A program made the position numbers and the translations under genes. From the NCBI GenBank assembly GCA_024103425.1, contig JAGFIS010000029.1:1-64000 (forward strand): 64,000 nucleotides of DNA. The letters run 5' to 3'. The notes beneath the pieces are model-generated. The model was not told the origin of the DNA. It was given only the letters and a program-made list of their open reading frames with translations, and made no database searches. The DNA is from Chitinophagaceae bacterium (lineage in GTDB: Bacteria; Bacteroidota; Bacteroidia; Chitinophagales; Chitinophagaceae). This document shows positions 24,275 through 33,718 of the stretch, piece by piece. The number at the start of each line of letters is the position of its first letter. Position 1 is the stretch's first letter.

Positions 24275-24925
24275 TTAAACAATCAGTCCGTCTTTCATAT
24301 GCAGCACCCGGTCGCTCAGTTCCGCCAGATGCTCATTATGAGTCACAATCAAGAATGTCTGCCCCAGCCGGTCTCTCAAATCCATAAACAAACCGTGCAG
24401 CTCACGTGCATTTGCAGAATCCAGATTCCCAGTAGGCTCATCAGCCATCACGATTCGCGGAGAATTAATCAACGCCCTGGCAACCGCTACCCTTTGTTGT
24501 TCGCCTCCGGAAAGTTCTGATGGTTTATGGTCCATCCTCTCAGACAAGCCGAGCACATTCATCAACTCCTCAGCGTGCTGCTTCAATTCCTTTTTATTCG
24601 TCCCTGCAATCCAGCCTGGAATACAAACATTCTCAATCGCACTAAACTCCGGCAGCAAATGGTGAAACTGAAAAACAAATCCAATATGTTTATTTCTGAA
24701 TTCCGCCAGTTTCTTTCCTCTCATCTTTGTAACTTCTAAACCATCTAAGCTGATACTGCCCTTATCAGCAGTATCAAGCGTACCCAGGATGTGCAGCAGC
24801 GTGCTTTTTCCTGCGCCGGAACTGCCGACAATACTCACAATCTCACCCTGTTGCACTTCAATATCAACCCCTTTTAATACCTGAAGATTGTCGTAGCTCT
24901 TGTAAATTCCCGTCGCTTTTAACAT
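24275..24925 (-). CDS. lolD: ABC transporter ATPase, LolD type
   Basis: A 216-residue ATPase with Walker [11 protein letters not shown]-loop [10 protein letters not shown], signature [15 protein letters not shown] and Walker [13 protein letters not shown]. The [16 protein letters not shown] wording is typical of LolD, which powers release of lipoproteins from the inner membrane. ATG 24925 was chosen because the 28 upstream codons are not conserved. The membrane partner (LolC/E) is not in the window. It heads an operon with DUF486 and the epimerase. Confidence 0.92.
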   Translation of the reverse strand: MLKATGIYKSYDNLQVLKGVDIEVQQGEIVSIVGSSGAGKSTLLHILGTLDTADKGSISLDGLEVTKMRGKKLAEFRNKHIGFVFQFHHLLPEFSAIENVCIPGWIAGTNKKELKQHAEELMNVLGLSERMDHKPSELSGGEQQRVAVARALINSPRIVMADEPTGNLDSANARELHGLFMDLRDRLGQTFLIVTHNEHLAELSDRVLHMKDGLIV

Positions 24926-25041
24926 GGGGTAAAAATAAGTTTTAATTGCGCATATTTCAGGAAATTTTAGCGTTTCATATACATCAAAAGCGGCGTTCAA
25001 AGCGTCCAATGACTTGATAAAGCCTCTATGCAGAAGTATAT

Positions 25042-25072
25042 TTGGTTAAATGAATATAACTTATACTTTTGC
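25042..25072 (+). promoter_or_regulatory. Promoter of the DUF2795 gene
   Basis: TTTG (25042-25045), exactly 19 bases, then TACTTTTG (25065-25072): a perfect match to the Bacteroidota -33/-7 promoter. Transcription should begin near 25077, about 47 bases before the ATG. Confidence 0.85.
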
Positions 25073-25123
25073 GAAAAATTAGAGGTTGAATTTTTAATTT
25101 TTGACCCTTGAAAAACAGAGCTT

Positions 25124-25348
25124 ATGTTTTGGACACTGGAACTAGCATCGCATCTTGAAGAAGCCCCATGGCCGGCTACTAAAGACGAGTTGATCGACTA
25201 CGCCATCAGAAGCGGTGCCCCCATCGAAGTAATTGAAAACCTCCAGGAACTGGAGGACGAAGGGGGTGAAGTATATGAAGGCCTGGAAGACATCTGGCCC
25301 GACTATCCGAGCCAAGAGGATTTTTTCTTCAATGAAGACGAATACTGA
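25124..25348 (+). CDS. DUF2795 protein
   Basis: A 74-residue acidic protein. The WPATKDELIDYAIRSGAP segment and the following ENLQELED are the DUF2795 hallmark, a small helical domain. The C-terminus is strongly acidic and aromatic. Function unknown; a nucleic-acid or regulatory role has been assumed for relatives. It has its own excellent promoter and a strong bidirectional terminator, so it is a single-gene unit, probably well expressed. Confidence 0.9.
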   Translation: MFWTLELASHLEEAPWPATKDELIDYAIRSGAPIEVIENLQELEDEGGEVYEGLEDIWPDYPSQEDFFFNEDEY

Positions 25349-25412
25349 TTTACGAATTATTAAACGACATTGTATGTCGTAGCTTTTATTGAAAAAAGCG
25401 TAAAAAAATTAA

Positions 25413-25445
25413 GAGGCTGTCTATTGCAGACAGCCTCCCTTTTTA
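25413..25445. terminator. Bidirectional terminator
   Basis: GAGGCTGTCT (25413-25422) pairs perfectly with 25428-25437 across a 5-base loop. It has T-runs on the right for the plus strand and A-runs on the left that give T for the minus strand, serving the convergent DUF2795 and fabI genes. Confidence 0.92.
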
Positions 25446-25471
25446 TTTTGAGTTTTCTCAACAATAAAAAA

Positions 25472-26284
25472 TTACTTCTCCATCTGCTCTATAACAGATT
25501 GGGTTACCCCCGTCATCGAGAAGCCACCATCGTGGTAGAGGTTCTGCATAGTAACATACCTGGTCAAATCGCTGAACAAAGAAGCCACATAATCAGCGCA
25601 AGCAGCTGCATCTGCATTACCTAACGGACTCATCTTCTCGGCATAAGTAATAAATCCGTCAAATCCTTTTACACCACTTCCTGCAGTCGTACGTGTTGGC
25701 GATTGCGAAACGGTATTAACTCTTACCTTCTTTTTTAAAGCGTAATGATATCCAAAACTGCGGGCAATACTTTCGAGTAATGACTTTGCATCGGCCATCT
25801 CGCTGTAATCAGGAAATACTCTCTGAGCCGCGATGTACGTCAGGGCTACCACACTACCCCACTCGTTCAATGCATCATTCTTCCAGCAGGTGGCCAACAA
25901 TCTGTGAAGGCTTGTTGCAGAAATATCGAGTGTCTTTTGATTGAAGCCGTAGTTGAGATCTGTGTAAGACTTTCCTTTACGCATATTCAGACTCATACCT
26001 ACACTGTGCAGCACAAAATCGAAGCCCCCCCCGAAGTGCTCCATCGATTGAGCTACCAGATTCTGCATGTCTTCATCGCTGGTGACATCGCATGGAATAA
26101 CAGGTGCATTAACCTTCTCGGCAAGCTTATTAATCTCACCCATCCTCATGGCTACCGGTGCGTTTGTAAGTACAATCTGCGCCCCTTCTTCATGACATCT
26201 GAGTGCTGTAATCCATGCAATTGACCTTTCGTCTAAAGCACCGAATATGATTCCTTTTTTGCCTTTCAATAAATTGTAACTCAT
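25472..26284 (-). CDS. fabI: Enoyl-[acyl-carrier-protein] reductase [NADH]
   Basis: A 270-residue FabI. The N-terminal cofactor segment GIIFGALDERSIAW, the HSVG strand, and the catalytic Tyr-x6-Lys in YSEMADAK are present, followed by RVNTVSQSPTRTTAGSG. It performs the last reduction of each fatty-acid elongation cycle. Length and motifs are normal. It is a single-gene unit upstream of the bidirectional terminator. Confidence 0.95.
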   Translation of the reverse strand: MSYNLLKGKKGIIFGALDERSIAWITALRCHEEGAQIVLTNAPVAMRMGEINKLAEKVNAPVIPCDVTSDEDMQNLVAQSMEHFGGGFDFVLHSVGMSLNMRKGKSYTDLNYGFNQKTLDISATSLHRLLATCWKNDALNEWGSVVALTYIAAQRVFPDYSEMADAKSLLESIARSFGYHYALKKKVRVNTVSQSPTRTTAGSGVKGFDGFITYAEKMSPLGNADAAACADYVASLFSDLTRYVTMQNLYHDGGFSMTGVTQSVIEQMEK

Positions 26285-26336
26285 ATTTCCTGATTTATTA
26301 TTTAGCCGAAAATAAAATTTTTATTCCGAATCAAGC

Positions 26337-27986
26337 TCAATTCATTAATTCCCTTGCATTCTCGAAGGCAGCAGCAGTCGGATTCTCTCCGCTCAACATC
26401 GTAGCAATGGCATGCAGATGCTCTTCCTCATTCAACTCTCTGATACCGGTAAGCACTTTCCCGTTTTTCATTTCCTTGTACACATAGAAATGAGTATGTG
26501 CCCGGGCGGCTATCTGAGGCTGGTGAGTGATCAGAATAATCTGGTGCTCAGCAGACAGATCTTTAATGATATTGGCCACTTGCCTTGAAGCTTCACCACT
26601 GATACCGGAATCGATCTCATCAAAGATGAGTGTAGGCAGGCTGACACTTTGTGCAATTAATGATTTAATAATGAGCATCAGGCGGCTTAGCTCTCCGCCG
26701 CTCGCTACTTTGCGAACAGGCTGGAAGGCTGTTTTATTGGCATTGAACAAAAATTCAACCTCGTCTAATCCTGAATCCGATAATTCATTGCGTTTCTTTA
26801 ATTCCACTTTAAAGGCGGCATTAGGCATACCTACTACTCCCAGTAATTTGTTCACCTTTGCAGCGAACTGAGGTATCTGTTTTTTCCTCCCTTCAGAAAT
26901 CTTTTCAGCAGAGGATTGAAGTGAAGCCTTTAATTCTTTTGCTTCTTTTTCTAACCGTTCTATGGATGACGACAAATCGGTCACTGCATTTATCTTGCTG
27001 TTCAGTTCTTCTTTTATGGCAAGAAGCTCTTCCGTTGTTTGCACCTGATGTTTCTTCATCAGAGTATATGCTAGATCAAGTCGTTCGTTGATTTCATTCA
27101 TACGCGCTTCATCCAAAGATATCTCGTCATTCACTCTTTCCAGCTCAAAAGAAATATCTTTCAACTCAATCAGCGACGATTGAACCCTCTCTTCTATCTG
27201 CTTTAGAGTGGGAACCAAATCTGCAATTGAAGAGAGTTTACCAGCCAGCATCTTTAAATGATTCAGTATTGGTTCTTCGCCCTCGTTGAGGTTATAGCTC
27301 ACTTCAGATAGTACCGACTTAATATTCTCAGCATTTGAAGCCAGTTTTGCTTCCGATTCCAGATGTTCAATCTCGTTTTCTTTAAAATCAGCCTTTTCTA
27401 ATTCGTCAAAAAGAAACTGGTGATAGTCGGCTTCTTTGACTACCCTTTCCTGCTCAGCTTTTAGCTCTTGCAGTTGCAGAACTAGGTTTTTATAATCGCC
27501 AAACGACCGTTGATATTGATGCAATAACTCTTCATGCCCAGCGAGCGCATCCAATACTTCCAGTTGGAAATCCTTTTTATTCAATTCCAGCGTATCAAAC
27601 TGACGGTGAAGATCAACAAGAAATGACGACAACTCTCTTAATTGCACCAGCGAAGCCGGAGTGTCATTAATAAACGCCCGCGATTTACCACCGGGAAGAA
27701 TTTCCCGTCTGACGATGACTTCCTCTCCCTCATCCAAATCGTTGCTGCGCAAAAAAGATTTGAGCTGGTGGCTCGTACTTTTAAAAATGGCTTCTACCAC
27801 ACACTTTTTCTCCTTATCGAGGAGCATAGCAGAATCTGCCCTGTCGCCCAGCACCAAACTCAAGGCACCCATTAATATACTCTTTCCCGCACCTGTCTCA
27901 CCGGTGATGATGTTCAATTCTTCCGTGAAACTGATGTTCAGCTCCTCGATAATTGCGTAATTCTTTATGTGGAGACGGTAGAGCAT
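26337..27986 (-). CDS. recN: DNA repair protein RecN
   Basis: A 549-residue SMC-like ATPase. Walker A is GETGAGKSI near residue 35. Two long charged coiled-coil stretches fill the middle, and the C-terminal half carries the signature SGGELSRLMLIIK, Walker B LIFDEIDSGISG and a HQPQIAARA motif. RecN acts at double-strand breaks, holding ends together for RecA repair. ATG 27986 begins the conserved MLYRLHIKNYAII; the frame extends four codons upstream to a TTG. Confidence 0.96.
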   Translation of the reverse strand: MLYRLHIKNYAIIEELNISFTEELNIITGETGAGKSILMGALSLVLGDRADSAMLLDKEKKCVVEAIFKSTSHQLKSFLRSNDLDEGEEVIVRREILPGGKSRAFINDTPASLVQLRELSSFLVDLHRQFDTLELNKKDFQLEVLDALAGHEELLHQYQRSFGDYKNLVLQLQELKAEQERVVKEADYHQFLFDELEKADFKENEIEHLESEAKLASNAENIKSVLSEVSYNLNEGEEPILNHLKMLAGKLSSIADLVPTLKQIEERVQSSLIELKDISFELERVNDEISLDEARMNEINERLDLAYTLMKKHQVQTTEELLAIKEELNSKINAVTDLSSSIERLEKEAKELKASLQSSAEKISEGRKKQIPQFAAKVNKLLGVVGMPNAAFKVELKKRNELSDSGLDEVEFLFNANKTAFQPVRKVASGGELSRLMLIIKSLIAQSVSLPTLIFDEIDSGISGEASRQVANIIKDLSAEHQIILITHQPQIAARAHTHFYVYKEMKNGKVLTGIRELNEEEHLHAIATMLSGENPTAAAFENARELMN

Positions 27987-28061
27987 TTCAAGGGGCAAAT
28001 TACAATATTATTAGTTTGGCTTTCGGGCAGAACGTGGAATTTATTTCCTCCCTCCGACAAT

Positions 28062-28086
28062 AAAAAAGGCGCTGTCGCCAGCGCCT
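28062..28086 (-). terminator. Terminator after the zinc-ribbon gene
   Basis: AGGCGCTG and CAGCGCCT (28067-28074 and 28079-28086) form a perfect 8-bp stem with a four-base loop. On the minus strand it is followed by six T (28062-28067). Confidence 0.88.
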
Positions 28087-28107
28087 GAATATTTTGATTT
28101 TTTGAAC

Positions 28108-28863
28108 TTACTTCACCTCTACACTATCGTTCAGCTCGTCGTCGATCAAGATACGTCCGCAGTTCTCGCAAACGATGATTTTCTTTCTCTGACGAATTTC
28201 GCTTTGAATCTGTGGCGGAACGGCATTGAAGCATCCTCCACAGGCATCTCTTTCAACCGGTACTACAGCCAGGCCGTTTCTGTAATTTTGTCTGATACGG
28301 TCGTAGCTGTGCAGCAATCTGGGTTCAACCTCTTCACGTGCTGAATCTTCAATCTTCTTGTATTGCTTCTCTTCTTTTTCAGTCTCGTGAATGATTTTTT
28401 CCAGTTCTGCTTTCTTGGTTTTCAGGTTGCCTTCTTTGTTCTCAATCGCCTTCTTAGCGTCTTCCAGATGCTTTGCTTTCTCAACCATATCTTCAGTAGC
28501 ATCTTTGATGTGCTTTTCAGCAAGCTTCATTTCAAGAGTCTGCATTTCAATCTCCCTGGTGATTGCTTCAAACTCACGATTGTTCTTCACATTCTCGCTC
28601 TGCTTCTCATACTTCTTTTTCAGTTCTTCAGCATTCTTGATGTGTGCTTTCTTTTCTTCTATATACTGGGTGATGCCGTTAATCTCTTCTTCGATACGGT
28701 TACGACGTGCATTGAGGCCTTCAATTTCATCTTCCAGATCACTTACTTCCATCGGAAGTTCACCTTTCAACACTTCGATCTCATCCAGCTTGCTGTCGAT
28801 TTTTTGCAGCTTTACAAGTGATGCAAGTTTCTCTTCAATTGAAAAATCTTTTACCTGAGCCAT
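28108..28863 (-). CDS. Coiled-coil protein with C4 zinc ribbon
   Basis: A 251-residue protein. Residues 20-190 are a long, highly charged coiled coil. The C-terminus has two CxxC pairs, CGGC and CENC, forming a C4-type zinc ribbon (zf-RING_7 family). Similar proteins in many bacteria are nucleic-acid-associated and of unclear function. It follows the Nif3-like gene by 53 bases on the same strand, an arrangement common in Bacteroidota, and ends in a terminator. Confidence 0.92.
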   Translation of the reverse strand: MAQVKDFSIEEKLASLVKLQKIDSKLDEIEVLKGELPMEVSDLEDEIEGLNARRNRIEEEINGITQYIEEKKAHIKNAEELKKKYEKQSENVKNNREFEAITREIEMQTLEMKLAEKHIKDATEDMVEKAKHLEDAKKAIENKEGNLKTKKAELEKIIHETEKEEKQYKKIEDSAREEVEPRLLHSYDRIRQNYRNGLAVVPVERDACGGCFNAVPPQIQSEIRQRKKIIVCENCGRILIDDELNDSVEVK

Positions 28864-28916
28864 AAATTTTTGTATGTGTTTTAATGTTTAGAGCCGGTCT
28901 GCCAACCTTTCAAAAA

Positions 28917-30014
28917 TCAGTATAAATATCGAACAGGATTGGTTTTGAGCTCCGATTTTAGGACGGCAAAGGTAGGAAAATTCTTTTGTAAATAGGAAGC
29001 CAAAAGTTCTACCGTATATTGTTCCGTCTCGTAATGACCGGCATCTGCGAGCAGAATTTCACCGTCTGCTTCAAAAAACTCATGGTATTTGACGTCTGCC
29101 GTGATAAAAGCCTGAGCACCGGCCCTTTTGGCAGCAGGCAAAAGGAAAAATCCGGAACCACCACACAAAGCCACCCTTTTTACCTTCTGCCCCAGCAATT
29201 CCGTATGACGGATTACTTCAGCACCCAGCACATTCTTTATCATAAATAACAGTTCTTCTTCACTTATTTCCTCCTCTAAATCACCCACTATTCCGCTTCC
29301 AATGGAACGAACCGTATTATCTAATGTTGAAATGTAATAGGCTACTTCTTCGTATGGGTGCGATTCAAGCAGCGCTTTAACCAGATTCCTTTCGGCATAA
29401 GCCGGGAAGATCATCTCTATCCTCACCTCCTTCTCATAATGCCGCTCACCTATTTCACCAACATAAGGATTCCCATCCTCCAGTGCCCTGAACGTGCCGG
29501 TTCCTTCCAGATTGAAGCTGCACTCATCATAATTACCGATAAAACCACCGCCGGAGGCAAATAAGGCACTTCTGACCTTCTCCAGATGATCCGTAGGTAC
29601 GAAAGTGACGAGTTTCTTCAGTCCGCCCTGCTTTTCGTCAAGCACACGCGTATTGGATAGCCCCAGCAGACCTGCCAGCATCCCGTTTACTCCATGCAAC
29701 ACATTATCGAGATTGGTGTGAATCGCATAAACCGCAATATCATTTTTGATAGCCTTCATTACAGTTCTCTGCACAAAGCCATCGCCCGTCAGCCGCTTCA
29801 GGCCTTTAAAAATTATGGGATGATGCGCCACCACGAGATTGCAGTTCTTCTCCGCTGCTTCGTCAATTATAGCTTCAGTTACATCGAGAGAGACCAAAAT
29901 ACCTGTGCATTCGTTCTCACGATTACCAACGAGGAAACCGGAATTATCATAAGATTCCTGTAACTGTGGGGGAGCCAGCTTGTCCAGAAGGGTTACTGCT
30001 TCCGATATTTTCAT
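28917..30014 (-). CDS. Nif3-like dinuclear metal-centre protein
   Basis: A 365-residue member of the NIF3/DUF34 family. The metal-binding HH in VVAHHPIIFKG, IHTNLDN and the C-terminal ADVKYHEFFEADGE and DAGHYETEQ segments are all present. An insert of about 100 residues (from near 140) has the PII/CutA-like pattern found in long members such as YqfO. Members may act as GTP cyclohydrolase-like or metal-dependent hydrolases; the physiological role is unsettled. It starts 17 bases after a small lipoprotein gene and is followed by the zinc-ribbon gene, probably one operon. Confidence 0.93.
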   Translation of the reverse strand: MKISEAVTLLDKLAPPQLQESYDNSGFLVGNRENECTGILVSLDVTEAIIDEAAEKNCNLVVAHHPIIFKGLKRLTGDGFVQRTVMKAIKNDIAVYAIHTNLDNVLHGVNGMLAGLLGLSNTRVLDEKQGGLKKLVTFVPTDHLEKVRSALFASGGGFIGNYDECSFNLEGTGTFRALEDGNPYVGEIGERHYEKEVRIEMIFPAYAERNLVKALLESHPYEEVAYYISTLDNTVRSIGSGIVGDLEEEISEEELLFMIKNVLGAEVIRHTELLGQKVKRVALCGGSGFFLLPAAKRAGAQAFITADVKYHEFFEADGEILLADAGHYETEQYTVELLASYLQKNFPTFAVLKSELKTNPVRYLY

Positions 30015-30031
30015 ATTGAACCTTTTTGGCC

Positions 30032-30481
30032 TTACTGCCCCACCATCGTAAGTTGTATATCCTCAGTGCTTCCCCAGGGTGCAAACTTCAGGGTGGGTAT
30101 ATTCTTGGAAGTAAACCTCCACGATCTTGTCAGAAATTCGAATTCACCGGGGGGCGATGGAAGCGAAATTATCAATTTTCCGTAATCTTCGTTGCTGCTC
30201 CAGGTTCCTTCGTATCGCGATGTGCCTTTTGTCGCAATCAAGGGTCCGTTGTAATAGTCATTTCCCTTCCCAAGTACAAACTCGTAACCGGCATATTGAG
30301 CGGTAATATCATTTCCGCGGTCGTTTGCATTGGTGATGATATAGGGACGGTTCAATACCTGCTTTTCAAAATATTGCTCGAATATAGTTCCGGGCTGATC
30401 TTCTGATTTCTTACATGAAATCAGCACCAAAAGAGGCAAAAACCACAAAAAACATTTTATTAACTTAGACATAATTTCCAA
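30032..30481 (-). CDS. Small lipoprotein of unknown function
   Basis: The N-terminus has a hydrophobic segment and a lipobox LISC at about residues 20-23, followed by KKSED, so the protein is a lipoprotein of the outer or inner membrane. The mature ~125 residues look like a small beta-domain (TSRYEGTW, LIISLP, FEFLTRSWRFT). No family recognised. Two ATGs, at 30481 and 30472, are possible. It probably heads the operon with the Nif3-like gene. Confidence 0.75.
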   Translation of the reverse strand: MEIMSKLIKCFLWFLPLLVLISCKKSEDQPGTIFEQYFEKQVLNRPYIITNANDRGNDITAQYAGYEFVLGKGNDYYNGPLIATKGTSRYEGTWSSNEDYGKLIISLPSPPGEFEFLTRSWRFTSKNIPTLKFAPWGSTEDIQLTMVGQ

Positions 30482-30526
30482 TTTAGAGCAACGGCAACCA
30501 CTTTCAGTTCAAATCTACCTTATTAA

Positions 30527-33325
30527 ATGTTCAGACACGCTGTTTTATTGTTGCTTGTATGCTCCTTAACACTGAATATTTCTGCACAGAAATTCGGTGC
30601 AACCCCTCCGTCTGTATCATGGAAACAGATTCAAACAAAAGATTTCAACATCATTTTTCCGAAAGGGCTTGACTCAACCGCTAACCATATTGCATCCGTA
30701 ATCTGGTTCTCAAAAGATAAAATGTCGAAAACCATCGGAGATAAGGTGCTGAAAATTCCAATCATCCTGAGGAACACCGGATTGGAATCCAACGGTTTCG
30801 TGGCACTTGCACCTTACAGGAGCGAATTTTATCTCAATCCTCCCGCTTCGCCTGTCAATACCGGAAGTATGCCGTGGACAGATTTACTGGCACTGCATGA
30901 GTACCGCCACGCACAACAGTATTCAAATTTCAATACAGGGGCAAGTCATTTGATGCGCATCATATTTGGAGAAGAGGGGCAGGTGCTCGCCAATGCTGCG
31001 GCTGTACCCGACTGGTTTTTCGAAGGGGATGCTGTCTATGCTGAGACAGAATTTGGACAAAAAGGGAGGGGGCAAATACCTTCTTTCTACGACGGATTCA
31101 GGGCCTTGTGGCAGACCGGCAAACAGTACAGTTGGATGAAGCTGCGCAATGGTTCTTACCGCGACTTTGTTCCCGATAAGTACATCCTGGGTTATATGCT
31201 CGTAAACTATGGAAAAGAAAAATTTGGAGAAGATTTCTGGAAGAAAGTAACGCAGGATGCTTCTTCTTTCCGCCCGCTCTTCTATCCTTTTCAGGCTAAC
31301 ATCAAAAAATATTCAGGAGTGTCTTTCAAAGAGTTTAGCGCAAACAGCATGAGTAAATTTAGAAATCAATTTAACGATCCTAAGGCTGTACAGCCCGGTC
31401 CTGATTATTTCACTAACGAACAATCACCGGTGTTTGATGAGAGTGGCCGGTTAATTTACCTAAAAAGCAGCGCCAAGAGTATTCCTGAATTTTCAATCAT
31501 AGAAGAAGGAAAAGAAAGAAGAATCAGAACTGCAGACGTAATGACTGACAGTTATTTTACTTATAACGACGGAAAAATTTATTATTCATCTATCAAGCCT
31601 CATGTGCGTTGGGGTTATATCGACTTTAATGAAATACAGGTACTGGACATAGAGACAGGGACGCAAACCACATTGACACATAACACCCGATACTTCTCTC
31701 CGGCTCCTGACGAAACGGGCAAAAGCATTGTAGCAGTGGATGCATCTGAAGATCAAAACATATCGCTTCATCTTCTCGACGCAGCAACGGGAACTGTCAT
31801 CAGAAAATACACACACCCGGATGTGATTCAGTATTACCATCCCCTTATTTACAAAGACAAGATTATCAGTGCTGTAACCAACAAAACCGGGCAGATGTCG
31901 CTGATGGAATTTGATATTGAATCAGGAAGCACTGATTTCTTCCTTCCACTTGGTGAGCAGATCATCAGTTACCCTTTCGTGAAGGGCGATACCCTCTTCT
32001 TCTCATCCACTTACGGAATGAACGATGAACTCTTTGCACTCGTAATTCCTGATAGAAAATTATTCAGGATAGAAACTCCACTGACCTCACTGGGAAAATA
32101 TCAAGTAAATATTTCCAAGGACTCGGTAGTATGGAGCACAAGAACAGCCCAGGGATTAAGATTGCAGAAGGTGGCGTTGTCAGAGCTTTCTTACATACCG
32201 GTTACTATTGAAAACTACATTGCAGGAAGCGGGCTTTTGAAGAGTCTGGAAAAAATCGACTTCTCTGCCCACATCTCCACATTTAAAGACTCCACGTTTG
32301 AAGTAAAAAAATACTCCCGTTTCAGTAAGCCTTTCAACTTCCACAGCTTAGAGCCCGGCACATCGGATCCTGAGTACAGTCTGAACCTCATCGGAGAGAA
32401 CGTTTTAGGCACAATACAATCACAGGCAGGTTTCACCTTCAATAACGCCGATCGCTCTAAAACAACATCCTTCAGCTTGTTATACGGAGGATGGTTCCCG
32501 GTCATATCCGCATCTTATGCTTATTCTTTCGACAGGCACTTCGTAAAAAACAATAAACGCATTTTTTTTAATGAATCCGGTCCTGAGTTCGGGTTATCGA
32601 TTCCGTTAAATCTAAGCAAAGGGCGGTCGTTCACCGGGCTCACACTCGGCAGCCGCTATCATTACAAATCACTCCAGCCGCAGAAAGGATTTAAGTCTGA
32701 GTTTGGCGGACTTACCTATAGTTACCTGAGCCATTCCGTTTCCTTCTACACTCAATCACGGCAGGCTCTTGCGCAGGTATTGCCGCGATGGGGTCAGTCA
32801 TTCAGTTTCAAATACAATTATGGGTTGAGTGGTGTCACCGGCCGTCAATTCTTAACCACGGCAAGGTTTCTTTTTCCGGGATTCAGCGCTACGCACAGTT
32901 TTAATTTCAGAGCCGGCTATGCAGCAAAAGATACGTTGCGGCAAATCAGCTTCTCCAACAGTTTTCCTTTTGCAAGGGGATATAATTCAGCAAACCTGTA
33001 CAGGATGTATGGAGTGCAACTCAACTATCAGCTTCCGCTCATTTATCCCGAGGCCGGGGTAGCCAACATCGTCTATTGGGCGCGGAGCCGGGGGAATATT
33101 TTCTTCGATTATACCACTACAAGGTCTTTTGATACCGCCCGGGCGCAAATCAGCCGTGATTTCAAATCTGCAGGGGTCGAAATCTTTTTCGACACCCGGT
33201 GGTGGAACCAGGCAGCTATTTCTTTTGGATTCAGATTTACTCGTCTCCTGACTTCGGACCTCTTCGAGGAAAACCGGAAAAACCGTTTTGAGTTCATTTT
33301 ACCTGTCAATATTTTCAATAAATAA
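30527..33325 (+). CDS. Exported gluzincin-like metalloprotease fused to propeller and barrel
   Basis: A 932-residue exported protein (signal about 1-20). Residues 100-190 hold a zinc-protease core: HEYRH (His124, Glu125, His128) and, 38 residues later, WFFEGDAVYAE with Glu166 as a likely third ligand, the gluzincin pattern. From about 290 to 560 there are repeated strand units of a TolB/WD-like beta-propeller. From about 620 the sequence looks like an outer-membrane beta-barrel, ending in FEFILPVNIF. It may be a protease displayed on the outer membrane. The gene stands alone, divergent from the lipoprotein operon. Domain calls are by eye; catalysis is inferred from the motif. Confidence 0.78.
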   Translation: MFRHAVLLLLVCSLTLNISAQKFGATPPSVSWKQIQTKDFNIIFPKGLDSTANHIASVIWFSKDKMSKTIGDKVLKIPIILRNTGLESNGFVALAPYRSEFYLNPPASPVNTGSMPWTDLLALHEYRHAQQYSNFNTGASHLMRIIFGEEGQVLANAAAVPDWFFEGDAVYAETEFGQKGRGQIPSFYDGFRALWQTGKQYSWMKLRNGSYRDFVPDKYILGYMLVNYGKEKFGEDFWKKVTQDASSFRPLFYPFQANIKKYSGVSFKEFSANSMSKFRNQFNDPKAVQPGPDYFTNEQSPVFDESGRLIYLKSSAKSIPEFSIIEEGKERRIRTADVMTDSYFTYNDGKIYYSSIKPHVRWGYIDFNEIQVLDIETGTQTTLTHNTRYFSPAPDETGKSIVAVDASEDQNISLHLLDAATGTVIRKYTHPDVIQYYHPLIYKDKIISAVTNKTGQMSLMEFDIESGSTDFFLPLGEQIISYPFVKGDTLFFSSTYGMNDELFALVIPDRKLFRIETPLTSLGKYQVNISKDSVVWSTRTAQGLRLQKVALSELSYIPVTIENYIAGSGLLKSLEKIDFSAHISTFKDSTFEVKKYSRFSKPFNFHSLEPGTSDPEYSLNLIGENVLGTIQSQAGFTFNNADRSKTTSFSLLYGGWFPVISASYAYSFDRHFVKNNKRIFFNESGPEFGLSIPLNLSKGRSFTGLTLGSRYHYKSLQPQKGFKSEFGGLTYSYLSHSVSFYTQSRQALAQVLPRWGQSFSFKYNYGLSGVTGRQFLTTARFLFPGFSATHSFNFRAGYAAKDTLRQISFSNSFPFARGYNSANLYRMYGVQLNYQLPLIYPEAGVANIVYWARSRGNIFFDYTTTRSFDTARAQISRDFKSAGVEIFFDTRWWNQAAISFGFRFTRLLTSDLFEENRKNRFEFILPVNIFNK

Positions 33326-33409
33326 AGTGTAACAAAAATTCGTTTTTCCCCTGTTTTCTTACTAAATTGGCCATTGCGGAAAAAGACAGTTTTACCTGTG
33401 TTTTAGTCC

Positions 33410-33417
33410 TAATTTTG
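33410..33417 (+). promoter_or_regulatory. -7 box upstream of a 57-residue ORF
   Basis: TAATTTTG is an exact TAnnTTTG match 16 bases before the ATG at 33434. The -33 region at 19-base spacing (33387-33390, CAGT) does not match. Confidence 0.45.
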
Positions 33418-33433
33418 ACATGAAATTTTGTGT

Positions 33434-33607
33434 ATGAACCCCGAAACCAAACCTCGAAAAGAGGTGAAAAAGAAGGACAATACGGCACGAAATCTATTTT
33501 ATTTCGTCCTGGCTACTGCTGCTGTAGGTGCTTTAATATACTTTACGATTAAAGAGGGGAAGCGTATTAAAAAAGAAAACGAACTGCTCGATTACGAGGT
33601 TTGGTAG
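33434..33607 (+). CDS. Small single-pass membrane protein (57 aa)
   Basis: ATG 33434 to TAG 33605-33607 encodes 57 residues. The first 19 are very basic, followed by one membrane helix (about 21-38, LFYFVLATAAVGALIYF) and a charged tail ending in EVW. A -7 box stands just upstream, and the frame has good coding character. No family recognised; the topology suggests an inner-membrane protein with the basic end in the cytoplasm. Confidence 0.6.
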   Translation: MNPETKPRKEVKKKDNTARNLFYFVLATAAVGALIYFTIKEGKRIKKENELLDYEVW

Positions 33608-33682
33608 CCTGAAACGGACAATTTTTTTATAAAACTTTCGTTTTTTATCTTGAATAATCCGCAAAATATTCCGTATTTTACG

Positions 33683-33713
33683 TTTTATTATATGGATAAT
33701 TAGTATAATTTTG
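33683..33713 (+). promoter_or_regulatory. Promoter directly at the start of the sorting-domain gene
   Basis: TTTT (33683-33686), 19 bases, then TAATTTTG (33706-33713), one mismatch from the full consensus. The start codon follows five bases later, leaving no room for a ribosome binding site. Confidence 0.65.
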
Positions 33714-33718
33714 TCCTG

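Noticed and set aside
25904..26224. 106-codon open frame opposite fabI
   Set aside because: It is antisense to the conserved fabI gene and has no motif.
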